A model generated the notes under the pieces. It was not told the DNA's origin. It saw nothing but the letters and a program-made list of their open reading frames with translations, and searched no databases. Positions 5,869 to 13,908 of a stretch of DNA of 13,927 nucleotides are shown here, in pieces. The position numbers and the translations under genes were made by a program. Location of the stretch: contig JAICTR010000026.1 in NCBI GenBank assembly GCA_025936275.1, forward strand, positions 1-13,927, read 5' to 3'. Position 1 is the stretch's first letter; each line of letters begins with the position of its first letter. This DNA comes from Burkholderiales bacterium. Lineage in GTDB: Bacteria; Pseudomonadota; Gammaproteobacteria; Burkholderiales; Usitatibacteraceae.

Positions 5869-8800
5869 CTAGTAGACGACCTCGACGTTCCTCTCGTCGA
5901 GCCACTGCACGAGCGAATCGAGGAGCGGCGCCGAGACCTTCACCCGGCAGCTTTCGGGCAGGCGGATGTCGCACTCGGCGCGCGCATTGCGATAGCGGAT
6001 GGCGACCTGGCACTTGCCGCCGCCGTACTGCGCGAGGAGCGACTTGAGCCTCGCCGAATCCGCCTGGCCGTTGATCGAGAGGCGCAGCAGCCGCGCGTGC
6101 GCCGAGCGCACCTCGGCGAGGTCCATCACCTCGTCCGCGGTGATGCGCAAGCCGCCCGAGAACTCGTCGGGAAACACCTTGCCGCGCACCACCACCACCT
6201 GGTCTTCCTGGATGATCGCGCGCTTCGCCTGGAAGAGCTCGTTGTACACCACCACCTCGATGCGCGCGGTGGCGTCGTCCAAGGTGAGGATCGCCATGCG
6301 TCCGCGCCGCGAGTTGCGAAGCTGCACGCCGTAGATCACGCCGGCGAGCATCACCGGCTCGAACTGCGGCACGATCGAGGCGAGCGAGGTGCGCGCGAAG
6401 CGGCGCAGCTCCTCGCGGTAGGCGTTGAACGGATGGCCCGAGAGATAGAAGCCGAGCGCCTGCTTCTCGTTCTGCAGCCGCTCGCGCTCGCCCCACGGCG
6501 CGCATCGGGTGAGCGTGAACGCTTCCTCCGCGCCGCCCGACCCGCCGCCGCCGAAGAGGCTCGTCTGCGCGGCGAACTGCTCGCTCTTCTCCGCGACCTC
6601 GATGGCATCGGCGAGCGAGGCGAGGAGGCTCGCGCGGTTCGCCTCCAGGGAATCGAACGCCCCCGCCTTGATGAGCGCCTCCATCGCGCGCCGGTTTACG
6701 AGGCGCCGGTCCACGCGGCGGCAGAAATCGGCGAGCCCGCTGAAGGATCCCGCCGCCTCGCGCGCCGCGACGATCGAGGCGATGGCGCCTTCGCCGGTGC
6801 CCTTCACGCCGCCCAGCCCGTAGCGGATGCGCTTCTCGTCAACGGGCACGAAGCGGTAGGTCGAAGTGTTGATGTCGGGCGGCTGCACCTCGAGGCCGTT
6901 GGCGCGCGCATCGTCGTGCAGCACCTGCACCTTGTCGGTGTCGTTCATCACCGCCGACATGTTGGCCGCCATGAACGCCGCCGCATGGTGCGCCTTGAGG
7001 TAGGCGGTCTGGTAGGCGACGTACGCGTAGGCCGCGGCGTGCGACTTGTTGAAGCCGTAGCCCGCGAACTTCTCCATGAGGTCGAAGAGCGTGCCCGCCT
7101 TCTCCTCCTCGAGCCCGCGCTTGGCCGCGCCCTCGAGGAAGATCGCGCGCTGCTTGGCCATCTCCTCGGGCTTCTTCTTGCCCATCGCGCGGCGCAGCAG
7201 GTCCGCGCCGCCGAGCGTGTAGCCGCCCACCACCTGGGCGATCGTCATCACCTGCTCCTGGTAGGTCATGACGCCGTAGGTCTCGTCGAGGATGTCCTTC
7301 AGCCGCGGATCGAGGTACTCCCAGCGCTGGCGGCCGTGCTTCCTCTCGATGAAGTCGGGAATCAGGTCCATCGGGCCCGGGCGGTAGAGCGCGTTCAACG
7401 CGATGAGGTCCTCCAGCCGGTCGGGCCGCGCCTTCATGATGAGGTCGCGCATGCCGCGCGATTCGAACTGGAAGATCGCGACCGTGTTGCCGGAGGAGAA
7501 GATGCGGTAGGACGCGGGGTCGTCGAGCGGGATCTTCTGGATGTCGAAGCCCGGCGCGCCCAGAACGTGGATGTTGCGCTCGCTCTCGGCGAGGATGGTG
7601 AGGGTCGTGAGCCCGAGGAAGTCGAACTTCACGAGGCCGATCTTCTCGACGTCGTCCTTGTCGTACTGGCTCACCGTCGCGCTCGAGCCGTCGGCGCAAT
7701 AGAGCGGCGTGAAGTCGGTGAGCTTGCCGGGCGCGATGAGCACGCCCCCCGCATGCATGCCGACGTTGCGCGTGAGGCCCTCGAGCGCACGCGCGAGCGT
7801 CATCAGCTCCGCGACCTCCTCCTGCTCGTCGACCAGCTGGCGCAGCTGCGGCTCGGCCTCGAGCGCCCTCTCGAGCGTGATGCCGAGCTCGAAGGGCACG
7901 AGCTTCGCGATGCGGTCGACCTCGCCGTAGGGCATGCCGACCACGCGGCCCACGTCGCGCACCACCGCCTTCGCCGCCATGGTGCCGAAGGTCGCGATCT
8001 GCGAGACGCACTGCGCGCCGTACTTGTGCCGCACGTAGTCGATCACGCGGTCGCGCCCGTCCTGGCAGAAGTCGATGTCGAAATCCGGCATCGACACGCG
8101 CTCGGGGTTGAGGAAGCGCTCGAAGAGCAGGTCGTACTTGAGCGGATCGAGGTCGGTGATGCCGAGCGCATACGCGACCAGCGAGCCCGCGCCCGAGCCG
8201 CGTCCGGGTCCCACCGGCACCCCGTTCGTCTTCGCCCAGTTGATGAAGTCGGCGACGATCAGGAAGTAGCCCGGGAAGCCCATCTGCACGATGGTCTTCG
8301 CCTCGTACTCGAGGCGCTCCACGTAGCGCGGGCGCTCGGCATCGCGCGCGGCGGCGTCCGGATACAGCACCTCGAGGCGCCGCTCGAGGCCCGCGAGCGC
8401 CTGGCTCCTCAGGTACTCCTCGATCGACTCGCCGTGGGGCGTGGGGAAATCCGGCAGCCGGCTCTTGCCGAGCGTGAACTCGAAGCCGCAGCGCCGGGCG
8501 ATCTCGACGGAATTCTCGAGCGCCTCCGGGATGTCGGCAAAGAGCTCCGCCATCTCCGCCTGCGACTTGAAGTACTGCGCGGGATGGAAATCGCGCGGCC
8601 GCCGGTTGTCGCCGAGGACGTAGCCCTGCGCGATGCACACGCGCGCCTCGTGCGCGCGGAAATCCGCCGGCTTCACGAACTGGATCGGATGGGTCGCGAC
8701 CACGGGGATCGCGAGGCGCGAGGCGAGGTTCGCCTGGGCCTGCACCGCCGCCGCGCTCTTCACCTTGTCCACGCGCTGCAGCTCGATGTAGTACGCGCCG

Positions 8801-9285
8801 GGAAAGTCGCCGGCCCAGGCGCGCGCGAGCGCTTCCGCCTGCTCGCGGTTGCCCGAGGCGAGCGCCTGGCCGACGTCGCCCGCCTCGCCGCCGGAAAGCG
8901 CGATGAGTCCGGTGCAGCCCGCGAGCCACTCGCGCTTCACCTCGGCGCGCCCGCGCCAGTGGTTCTCGGCATGCGCACGGGAGAGGAGGTCGCAAAGCTG
9001 GAGGTAGCCCGTGCGATTGCGCACGATGAGCGCCATGCGGTAGGCGGCGTCGCGGTTGCGCTCGTTGGTGAGCCAGATGTCGCAGCCGATGATCGGCTGC
9101 ACGCCCTGGGCGCGTGCCGCCTCGTAGAACTTGATCGCGCCGAAGAGGTTGGAGAGGTCCGTGATCGCCAGCGCCGGCATGCCGTCGGCCGCGGCGGCCG
9201 CGACCGCGTCGTCGACCCGCGCCATGCCGTCCACGATCGAGTACTCGGTGTGCAGGCGCAGATGGACGAAGCGAGGTGCGGTCAT
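5869..9285 (-). CDS. dnaE: DNA polymerase III subunit alpha
   Basis: DnaE is the catalytic subunit of the replicative polymerase. At 1138 residues it is close to E. coli (1160). Domains run as PHP (about 1-280), palm/thumb/fingers, helix-hairpin-helix (about 820-880), OB-fold (about 970-1060) and C-terminal tau-binding region. The catalytic acids fall at the same numbers as in E. coli: Asp401 and Asp403 in PDFDIDF and Asp555 in KFDFLGL. GPGRGSGAGSLVAYALG precedes them. QTSLF at 907-911 matches the internal beta-clamp-binding motif. The PHP domain begins HLRLHTEYS, and DLSN replaces a metal-binding DH-type motif, so PHP nuclease activity is probably lost; proofreading would come from a separate epsilon subunit. 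ATG 9285 gives the expected N-terminus with only a weak Shine-Dalgarno. It lies 60 bases downstream of tadA. A small hairpin (9294-9316) falls in its leader. Confidence 0.98.
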   Translation of the reverse strand: MTAPRFVHLRLHTEYSIVDGMARVDDAVAAAAADGMPALAITDLSNLFGAIKFYEAARAQGVQPIIGCDIWLTNERNRDAAYRMALIVRNRTGYLQLCDLLSRAHAENHWRGRAEVKREWLAGCTGLIALSGGEAGDVGQALASGNREQAEALARAWAGDFPGAYYIELQRVDKVKSAAAVQAQANLASRLAIPVVATHPIQFVKPADFRAHEARVCIAQGYVLGDNRRPRDFHPAQYFKSQAEMAELFADIPEALENSVEIARRCGFEFTLGKSRLPDFPTPHGESIEEYLRSQALAGLERRLEVLYPDAAARDAERPRYVERLEYEAKTIVQMGFPGYFLIVADFINWAKTNGVPVGPGRGSGAGSLVAYALGITDLDPLKYDLLFERFLNPERVSMPDFDIDFCQDGRDRVIDYVRHKYGAQCVSQIATFGTMAAKAVVRDVGRVVGMPYGEVDRIAKLVPFELGITLERALEAEPQLRQLVDEQEEVAELMTLARALEGLTRNVGMHAGGVLIAPGKLTDFTPLYCADGSSATVSQYDKDDVEKIGLVKFDFLGLTTLTILAESERNIHVLGAPGFDIQKIPLDDPASYRIFSSGNTVAIFQFESRGMRDLIMKARPDRLEDLIALNALYRPGPMDLIPDFIERKHGRQRWEYLDPRLKDILDETYGVMTYQEQVMTIAQVVGGYTLGGADLLRRAMGKKKPEEMAKQRAIFLEGAAKRGLEEEKAGTLFDLMEKFAGYGFNKSHAAAYAYVAYQTAYLKAHHAAAFMAANMSAVMNDTDKVQVLHDDARANGLEVQPPDINTSTYRFVPVDEKRIRYGLGGVKGTGEGAIASIVAAREAAGSFSGLADFCRRVDRRLVNRRAMEALIKAGAFDSLEANRASLLASLADAIEVAEKSEQFAAQTSLFGGGGSGGAEEAFTLTRCAPWGERERLQNEKQALGFYLSGHPFNAYREELRRFARTSLASIVPQFEPVMLAGVIYGVQLRNSRRGRMAILTLDDATARIEVVVYNELFQAKRAIIQEDQVVVVRGKVFPDEFSGGLRITADEVMDLAEVRSAHARLLRLSINGQADSARLKSLLAQYGGGKCQVAIRYRNARAECDIRLPESCRVKVSAPLLDSLVQWLDERNVEVVY

Positions 9286-9345
9286 GCGGCTTTCGGCTCG
9301 CGGCAGGCGAGAGCCGATTTTACCGTCCGGCGGGGCCGCGCGGCG

Positions 9346-9792
9346 TCATCGGCGCTCGGCGAAGAAGCGCTTGAGAAGCGCCCCGCACTCCTCGGCCAGC
9401 ACGCCGCCCTCGAAGCGCGTCTGGTGGTTGTACGGCAGGGACGTGAGGTCCGCGAGGCCGCCGCATGCGCCGGTCTTCGGATCGCGCGCGCCGAAGACCA
9501 CGCGGGCGAGGCGCGCGTGGATCATCGCGCCCACGCACATCGCGCATGGCTCGAGTGTGACGTAGAGCTCGCAGCCGGGAAGGCGGTAGTTGCGCTCGGA
9601 CGCCGCGGCTTCGCGCAGCGCGACCACCTCGGCATGCGCGGTGGGATCCGCGGAAGAGATGGGGCGGTTGTAGCCGCGGCCGATGATGCGCCCGCCCGTC
9701 ACCACGACGGCGCCCACGGGCACCTCGCCGGCCCGTGCCGCCTCGGCAGCGAGGGCGAGCGCCTCGCGCATGTATTGCTCGGCCGGGCTCAC
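9346..9792 (-). CDS. tadA: tRNA adenosine(34) deaminase
   Basis: TadA deaminates A34 of tRNA-Arg(ACG) to inosine, allowing decoding of CGU, CGC and CGA. The zinc site and catalytic Glu are visible as TAHAE (His53, Glu55) and PCAMC (Cys83, Cys86). RNYRL and ARDPKTGACGGL match the family closely. I place the start at GTG 9790-9792, giving 148 residues beginning MSPAEQYMREAL. This aligns with the E. coli N-terminal helix and is preceded by AGGG with about 6 bases of spacing. The next ATG (9771) would trim seven residues. The same frame stays open far upstream through the neighbouring oxidoreductase gene, but that extension is a shadow. It follows the oxidoreductase stop by 8 bases, so the two are probably co-transcribed. 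Confidence 0.95.
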   Translation of the reverse strand: MSPAEQYMREALALAAEAARAGEVPVGAVVVTGGRIIGRGYNRPISSADPTAHAEVVALREAAASERNYRLPGCELYVTLEPCAMCVGAMIHARLARVVFGARDPKTGACGGLADLTSLPYNHQTRFEGGVLAEECGALLKRFFAERR

Positions 9793-9800
9793 TCCGCGCC

Positions 9801-10727
9801 CTATCGGGCCAGCGGACGGACGCGAACGACCGTCTTGCCCGCACGCCGTCCGGTCGCGTTGAACGCGGCCACGGCATCGTCGAGCGTCGCGACATGGCCG
9901 ATGTGGGTGCGCAGGCGTCCGTCCCGCACCCGCTGCACGATCTCGCCCAGCTGGCGACGATCGGACTCGACCACGAAATCGATGGCACGGCCGTCGACGG
10001 GCCGCGCCGCGGAGGGCCCGACGGCCGACACCAGCGTTCCTCCCGCCCGGATGAGCCGCGCGGACCGCTTCCCGATGTCGCCGCCGATGACATCGAACAC
10101 CAGGTCGACCCCGCCCACGTCTTCCAGCGTGTCGCGGTCGAGGTCGACGAATGCGTGCGCGCCGAAGCCGAGCGCCTTTTCGCGGTCGGCGGCGCGTCCC
10201 GTGCCGATGACGTGGGCGCCCGCCTCCCGTGCGAGCTGAGTCACCATCGCGCCGACCGCGCCCGCGGCGCCGTGCGCGATGACGCTCTGGCCGGCGCGCA
10301 GGCGGCCATGCTCGAACAATCCCTGCCACGCGGTGAGGCCCGAGATCGGCAGGCTCGCCCCCACCGCGAAATCCACGTCGCCCGGCAACGGCGCGAGGTT
10401 GCGCGCCTCGATGGCCACCGACTCGGCCAGGGTACCGTCGCGGTACCAATCGGCGAGGCCGAAGACGCGCTGACCTATCGACAATCCCGACGTTCCGTAG
10501 CCGAGCGCGGTCACCACGCCCGCCAGCTCGTGGCCGGGAATCGACGGCGTGCGGTCACGGTCGCGACGATCGACCCAGGTCGAGGGCCAGCCGAGCTCCG
10601 TCGGGACGAATCCCGACGCATGGATTTGAACGAGGGCATCGTTGATCGCGGCCCGGGGCTCCGGCCGCTCGGTGAGCTCCATCCCGGCCGTGCCCGCGGC
10701 CCGGTCCGTCACCACGATCGCTTTCAT
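9801..10727 (-). CDS. Zinc-independent medium-chain dehydrogenase/reductase (quinone-oxidoreductase-like)
   Basis: The protein is 308 residues from the preferred start. It has an N-terminal GroES-like catalytic domain with PGHELAGVV (residues 64-72), then an NADP(H)-binding Rossmann fold with the glycine-rich AHGAAGAVGAMVTQLA (151-166). The family reduces quinones, enones or related carbonyls using NADPH. There is no structural-zinc four-Cys lobe and no Cys where the catalytic zinc ligand of alcohol dehydrogenases would be, so it belongs with the zinc-free quinone-reductase-type enzymes. The substrate cannot be read from sequence. ATG 10727 (MKAIVV) is preferred over ATG 10736 because AGGAG at 10737-10741 sits 9 bases from the former and touches the latter. 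It sits 24 bases after guaA and 8 bases before tadA, separating two genes that are often neighbours in Betaproteobacteria. Confidence 0.88.
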   Translation of the reverse strand: MKAIVVTDRAAGTAGMELTERPEPRAAINDALVQIHASGFVPTELGWPSTWVDRRDRDRTPSIPGHELAGVVTALGYGTSGLSIGQRVFGLADWYRDGTLAESVAIEARNLAPLPGDVDFAVGASLPISGLTAWQGLFEHGRLRAGQSVIAHGAAGAVGAMVTQLAREAGAHVIGTGRAADREKALGFGAHAFVDLDRDTLEDVGGVDLVFDVIGGDIGKRSARLIRAGGTLVSAVGPSAARPVDGRAIDFVVESDRRQLGEIVQRVRDGRLRTHIGHVATLDDAVAAFNATGRRAGKTVVRVRPLAR

Positions 10728-10736
10728 GGCGGGCAT

Positions 10737-10741
10737 CTCCT
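10737..10741 (-). promoter_or_regulatory. Ribosome-binding site deciding the start of the oxidoreductase gene
   Basis: On the minus strand this reads AGGAG. It directly abuts the first in-frame ATG (10736), which is too close, and lies 9 bases from the second ATG (10727), a normal spacing. The protein starting at 10727 begins MKAIVV, a typical start for this enzyme family. Confidence 0.7.
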
Positions 10742-10751
10742 GTACGCCGAC

Positions 10752-12341
10752 TCATTCCCATTCGATGGTGGCCGGCGGCTTCGACGAGATGTCGTAGGTC
10801 ACGCGGTTGATGCCGCGCACCTCGTTGATGATGCGGCTCGACACGCGCGCCAGCAGATCGTAGGGAAGATGCGCCCAGTGCGCGGTCATGAAGTCGGTGG
10901 TCTGCACCGCGCGCAACGCCACCACGTAGTCGTAGGTGCGCCCATCGCCCATCACGCCGACGCTTCGCACCGGCAGGAACACCGCGAAGGCCTGCGCCAC
11001 CTGGTCGTACCACGTCACGCCCTCGGGCGTGATCGCGGCGCGCAGCTCCTCGATGAAGATCGCGTCGGCGCGGCGCAGCAAGTCCGCGTACTCCTTCTTC
11101 ACCTCGCCGAGGATGCGCACGCCCAGGCCCGGCCCGGGGAAGGGATGGCGGAACACCATCTCGCGCGACAGCCCCAGCTCGATCCCGAGGTCGCGCACCT
11201 CGTCCTTGAAGAGCTCGCGCAGCGGCTCGAGCAGCTTCAGGTGCAGCGACTCGGGTAGCCCGCCCACGTTGTGGTGCGACTTGATGCTCACCGCCTTCTT
11301 GGTCTTCGCGCCCGCGGACTCGATCACGTCGGGATAGATCGTGCCCTGCGCGAGCCACTTCGCGTTCGGCATCTTCTTCGCCTCGCGCTGGAACACCTCG
11401 ACGAAGAGCCGGCCGATGATGCGCCGCTTTTGCTCGGGATCGGCCACGCCGGCGAGCGCGCCGAGGAATTCGTCCGCGGCATCGACGCGATCGACTTTCA
11501 CGCCGAGGTGCCTGGCGAAGGTCTGCATCACCTGGTCGCCTTCGTCAAGGCGCAGGAGCCCGGTGTCCACGAAGATGCAGGTGAGCTGGTCGCCGATCGC
11601 CTTGTGGATGAGGGCCGCCGCGACCGCCGAGTCCACGCCGCCGGAAAGCCCGAGGATCACCTCGTCCCGGCCCACCTGCTCGCGAATCTTCGCCACCGCG
11701 CGCGGCACGAATCCCGGCATGTCCCAGCTGGGCCCGCAGCCGCAGATCTCGTGCACGAAGCGCGCGTAGATCTCCTTGCCCTTCTTCGTGTGCGTCACTT
11801 CGGGATGGAATTGCACCGCGTAGAAGCGGCGCGACTCGTCCGCCATGCCGGCGATCGGGCACACCGGGTTCGACGCGATCAGCTTGAACCCGGGCGGCAT
11901 GGCGGTCACCTTGTCGCCGTGGCTCATCCACACGTCGAGGAACGCCTCGCCCTTGTCGTTCACGCGGTCCTGGATGCCCTCGAGGAGCCTGGAGTGGCCG
12001 CGTGCGCGGACTTCCGCATAGCCGAACTCGCGCACCTTCCCCGGCTCGACCGAGCCGCCGAGCTGTGCCGCCATCGTCTGCATGCCGTAGCAGATGCCGA
12101 GCACCGGCACGCCGAGCTCGAACACGGCCTGCGGCGCACGGTCGGTGGTTTCCTCGGTCGCGGAAGCGTGGCTGCCGGAGAGGATCACGCCGCGCGGGTT
12201 GAAGGCGCGCACGAACTCGGCTTCCACGTCGCAGGGATGCAGCTCGCAGTAGACGCCCGCCTCGCGCACGCGCCGGGCGATCAGCTGCGTGAGCTGCGAC
12301 CCGAAGTCGAGGATGAGGATCCGGTCAGTCGACGTGGTAAT
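10752..12341 (-). CDS. guaA: GMP synthase (glutamine-hydrolysing), with a non-standard or missing start codon
   Basis: GuaA converts XMP to GMP using glutamine and ATP. The N-terminal class I glutamine amidotransferase has its nucleophile in GICYGMQT, with His and Glu in QFHPEVTHT. The ATP-pyrophosphatase P-loop is LSGGVDS, and the C-terminus ends PPATIEWE as in E. coli. In frame, the conserved N-terminal strand ILILDFGSQ is encoded at about 12320-12294, but no ATG, GTG or TTG precedes it for at least 75 bases. I extend to ATT 12341-12339, which has AAGGA at 12354-12350 with an 8-base spacer. This gives 529 residues and triad residues Cys84, His179 and Glu181, each two less than in E. coli (525 residues). 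A GTG at 12269 would delete the first beta strand. If the ATT start is right, the gene overlaps guaB by 17 bases. The exact 5' end is uncertain; the identity is not. Confidence 0.96.
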   Translation of the reverse strand: MTTSTDRILILDFGSQLTQLIARRVREAGVYCELHPCDVEAEFVRAFNPRGVILSGSHASATEETTDRAPQAVFELGVPVLGICYGMQTMAAQLGGSVEPGKVREFGYAEVRARGHSRLLEGIQDRVNDKGEAFLDVWMSHGDKVTAMPPGFKLIASNPVCPIAGMADESRRFYAVQFHPEVTHTKKGKEIYARFVHEICGCGPSWDMPGFVPRAVAKIREQVGRDEVILGLSGGVDSAVAAALIHKAIGDQLTCIFVDTGLLRLDEGDQVMQTFARHLGVKVDRVDAADEFLGALAGVADPEQKRRIIGRLFVEVFQREAKKMPNAKWLAQGTIYPDVIESAGAKTKKAVSIKSHHNVGGLPESLHLKLLEPLRELFKDEVRDLGIELGLSREMVFRHPFPGPGLGVRILGEVKKEYADLLRRADAIFIEELRAAITPEGVTWYDQVAQAFAVFLPVRSVGVMGDGRTYDYVVALRAVQTTDFMTAHWAHLPYDLLARVSSRIINEVRGINRVTYDISSKPPATIEWE

Positions 12342-13785
12342 TCGGCGCTTCCTTCGTGATCTGCACGTCGTGCACGTGGGACTCGCGCATGCCCGCCGAG
12401 GTGATCTCGACGAACTGGGCGTTGGCGCGCATCTCGTCGATGGTGCGGCAGCCGGTGTAGCCCATGCTCGCGCGCACGCCCCCCATGAGCTGCAGGATGA
12501 TCGCCGTGACCGGCCCCTTGTAGGGAATGCGTCCCTCGACGCCCTCGGGCACCAGCTTGTCGGCGTTCATCTCCGCGTCCTGGAAGTAGCGGTCGCTGGA
12601 GCCCTTCTGCATCGCGCCGAGCGAGCCCATGCCGCGATAGGCCTTGTACGAACGGCCCTGGAAGAGCTCGATCTCGCCGGGCGCTTCCTCGCTTCCCGCG
12701 AAGAGGCTGCCCAGCATCACGCAGGAGGCGCCCGCGGCGATCGCCTTGGCGATGTCGCCCGAATAGCGGATGCCGCCGTCGGCGATGCACGGAATGCCGC
12801 TCGCCTCGAGCGCCGCGGCGACTTCCTGGATGGCGGTGATCTGCGGCACGCCCACGCCGGCGACGATGCGCGTGGTGCAGATCGAGCCGGGGCCGATGCC
12901 GACCTTCACCGCGTCGGCGCCGTGGTCCACCATCGCCTTCGCGGCGTCACGCGTGGCGATGTTGCCGCCGATCACCTGCATCTGCGGGAACTTCTTCTTC
13001 ACCCACTTCACGCGATCGAGCACGCCCTGCGCGTGCCCATGGGCCGTGTCGACGACGACCACATCGGTGCCCGCTTCGACCAGCGCCTCGACGCGTTCCT
13101 CGGTGCCCTCGCCCACGCCGACCGCGGCGCCGACGCGCAGGCGCCCGTGCTGGTCCTTGCAGGCGAGCGGGTGCTCGGAGGACTTGAGGATGTCCTTCAC
13201 GGTGATCAGCCCGCGCAGCTCCCAGTCGCCGTTGATCACCAGCACGCGCTCCAGGCGATGGCGGTGCATGAGCGCCTTGGCATCGTCGAGCTGCGCGCCC
13301 TCCTTCACCGTGACCAGCTTGTCGCGCGGCGTCATGATGTTCTTCACCGGCTGGTCGAGGTTCGTCTCGAAGCGCAGGTCGCGGTTGGTGACGATGCCCA
13401 CCACGCGCTTGCCCTCGAGCACCGGGAGCCCGGAGATGTGGTGCTTGCGCGTGATGTCGAGCACCTCGCGCACCGTCATGCCCGGCGTGACGGTGATGGG
13501 CTCCTTCACGACGCCGCTCTCGAAGCGCTTCACCTTGGCGACCTCGGCCGCCTGCGCCTTGGGCGTCATGTTCTTGTGCACGATGCCGATGCCGCCTTCC
13601 TGCGCGAGCGCGATGGCGAGGCGCGACTCGGTCACCGTGTCCATGGCGGCCGAGAGGAGCGGGATGTTGAGCTGGATCGAGCGGGTGAGGCGGGAGGCGA
13701 GCTGGACTTCGCGGGGGAGGACGGTCGAGTGGGCGGGAACGAGCAGGACGTCGTCGAAAGTGAGCGCCTTCTGGATGACGCGCAT
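12325..13785 (-). CDS. guaB: IMP dehydrogenase
   Basis: GuaB oxidises IMP to XMP with NAD+, the rate-setting step of guanine nucleotide synthesis. The 486 residues match the family length (E. coli 488). It opens with ALTFDDVLLVPAHS. Two CBS domains sit in the middle (about 93-208), flanked by the catalytic barrel with DTAHGH and the active-site loop GIGPGSICTTR (nucleophile Cys303). The flap dyad Arg399-Tyr400 is in GSSDRYFQD. I chose ATG 13785 (MRVIQKAL), which matches the family N-terminus. A longer in-frame ATG at 13851 lies upstream of the -35 element and would not be transcribed from the promoter identified here. TGA at 12325-12327 falls just ahead of, or inside, the start of guaA, so guaB and guaA form a tightly coupled operon. 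Confidence 0.98.
   Translation of the reverse strand: MRVIQKALTFDDVLLVPAHSTVLPREVQLASRLTRSIQLNIPLLSAAMDTVTESRLAIALAQEGGIGIVHKNMTPKAQAAEVAKVKRFESGVVKEPITVTPGMTVREVLDITRKHHISGLPVLEGKRVVGIVTNRDLRFETNLDQPVKNIMTPRDKLVTVKEGAQLDDAKALMHRHRLERVLVINGDWELRGLITVKDILKSSEHPLACKDQHGRLRVGAAVGVGEGTEERVEALVEAGTDVVVVDTAHGHAQGVLDRVKWVKKKFPQMQVIGGNIATRDAAKAMVDHGADAVKVGIGPGSICTTRIVAGVGVPQITAIQEVAAALEASGIPCIADGGIRYSGDIAKAIAAGASCVMLGSLFAGSEEAPGEIELFQGRSYKAYRGMGSLGAMQKGSSDRYFQDAEMNADKLVPEGVEGRIPYKGPVTAIILQLMGGVRASMGYTGCRTIDEMRANAQFVEITSAGMRESHVHDVQITKEAPNYHVD
12350..12354 (-). promoter_or_regulatory. Candidate ribosome-binding site for guaA
   Basis: On the minus strand this reads AAGGA, inside the last codons of guaB. 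It stands 8 bases before ATT at 12341-12339, the only near-cognate codon with good spacing upstream of the conserved GuaA N-terminus. It supports, but does not prove, initiation there. Confidence 0.45.
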
Positions 13786-13812
13786 TCGGAAAAACCCTCG
13801 TCGCAAAACGAA

Positions 13813-13841
13813 ATTATACCGATCGGCCCCTGGCCGAACAA
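13813..13841 (-). promoter_or_regulatory. Sigma-70-type promoter of guaB
   Basis: On the minus strand the -35 hexamer is TTGTTC (13841-13836) and the -10 hexamer is a perfect TATAAT (13818-13813), separated by exactly 17 bp. Transcription would start near 13806, leaving a leader of about 20 bases before the guaB ATG. The spacer contains a dyad, TCGGCC-CCT-GGCCGA (13823-13837), which partly overlaps the -35 box and could bind a regulator. This is the strongest promoter visible for the eight-gene minus-strand run. Confidence 0.8.
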
Positions 13842-13879
13842 CCGCGCCCACCGTCGTGGCGCGCGGGCGACGCGCTTCA

Positions 13880-13908
13880 TTGACGTTCCAGCGGATTCTC
13901 GATAAGGT
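13880..13908 (+). promoter_or_regulatory. Possible divergent promoter at the window edge
   Basis: The plus strand has TTGACG (13880-13885), 17 bp, then TAAGGT (13903-13908), a fair -35 with a poor -10. An ATG at 13916 reads Met-Ile-Asp-Pro before the window ends, and AAGG (13904-13907) lies 8 bases before it. The AAGG and the -10 overlap, so they cannot both be working elements of one conventional leader. The lower GC content here fits an intergenic region divergent from guaB. Confidence 0.3.

Noticed and set aside
9317..9322. TAAAAT on the minus strand as a -10 box for dnaE
   Set aside because: No -35-like hexamer stands at 16-18 bp from it, and the gap to tadA is only 60 bases. The evidence is too weak to list as a promoter.
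5791..10239. 1482-codon open frame on the plus strand
   Set aside because: It runs antisense to dnaE, tadA and part of the oxidoreductase gene, all with unmistakable motifs. The translation is rich in Arg, Ala, Val, Leu and His with no recognisable domain, as expected from the complement of GC-rich codons.
12267..12269. GTG at 12269 as the guaA start
   Set aside because: It would remove the conserved ILILDFGSQ strand that is encoded in frame directly upstream.
13786..13851. Longer guaB starting at ATG 13851
   Set aside because: That ATG lies upstream of the -35 box of the guaB promoter, and the extra residues do not match IMP dehydrogenases.
12289..13905. 538-codon plus-strand frame opposite guaB, and similar long plus-strand frames opposite tcuB (2577-3797), tcuA (4000-5106) and guaA (11271-12359)
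   Set aside because: All are antisense shadows of well-identified genes in GC-rich DNA, with low-complexity Arg/Ala/His-rich translations.
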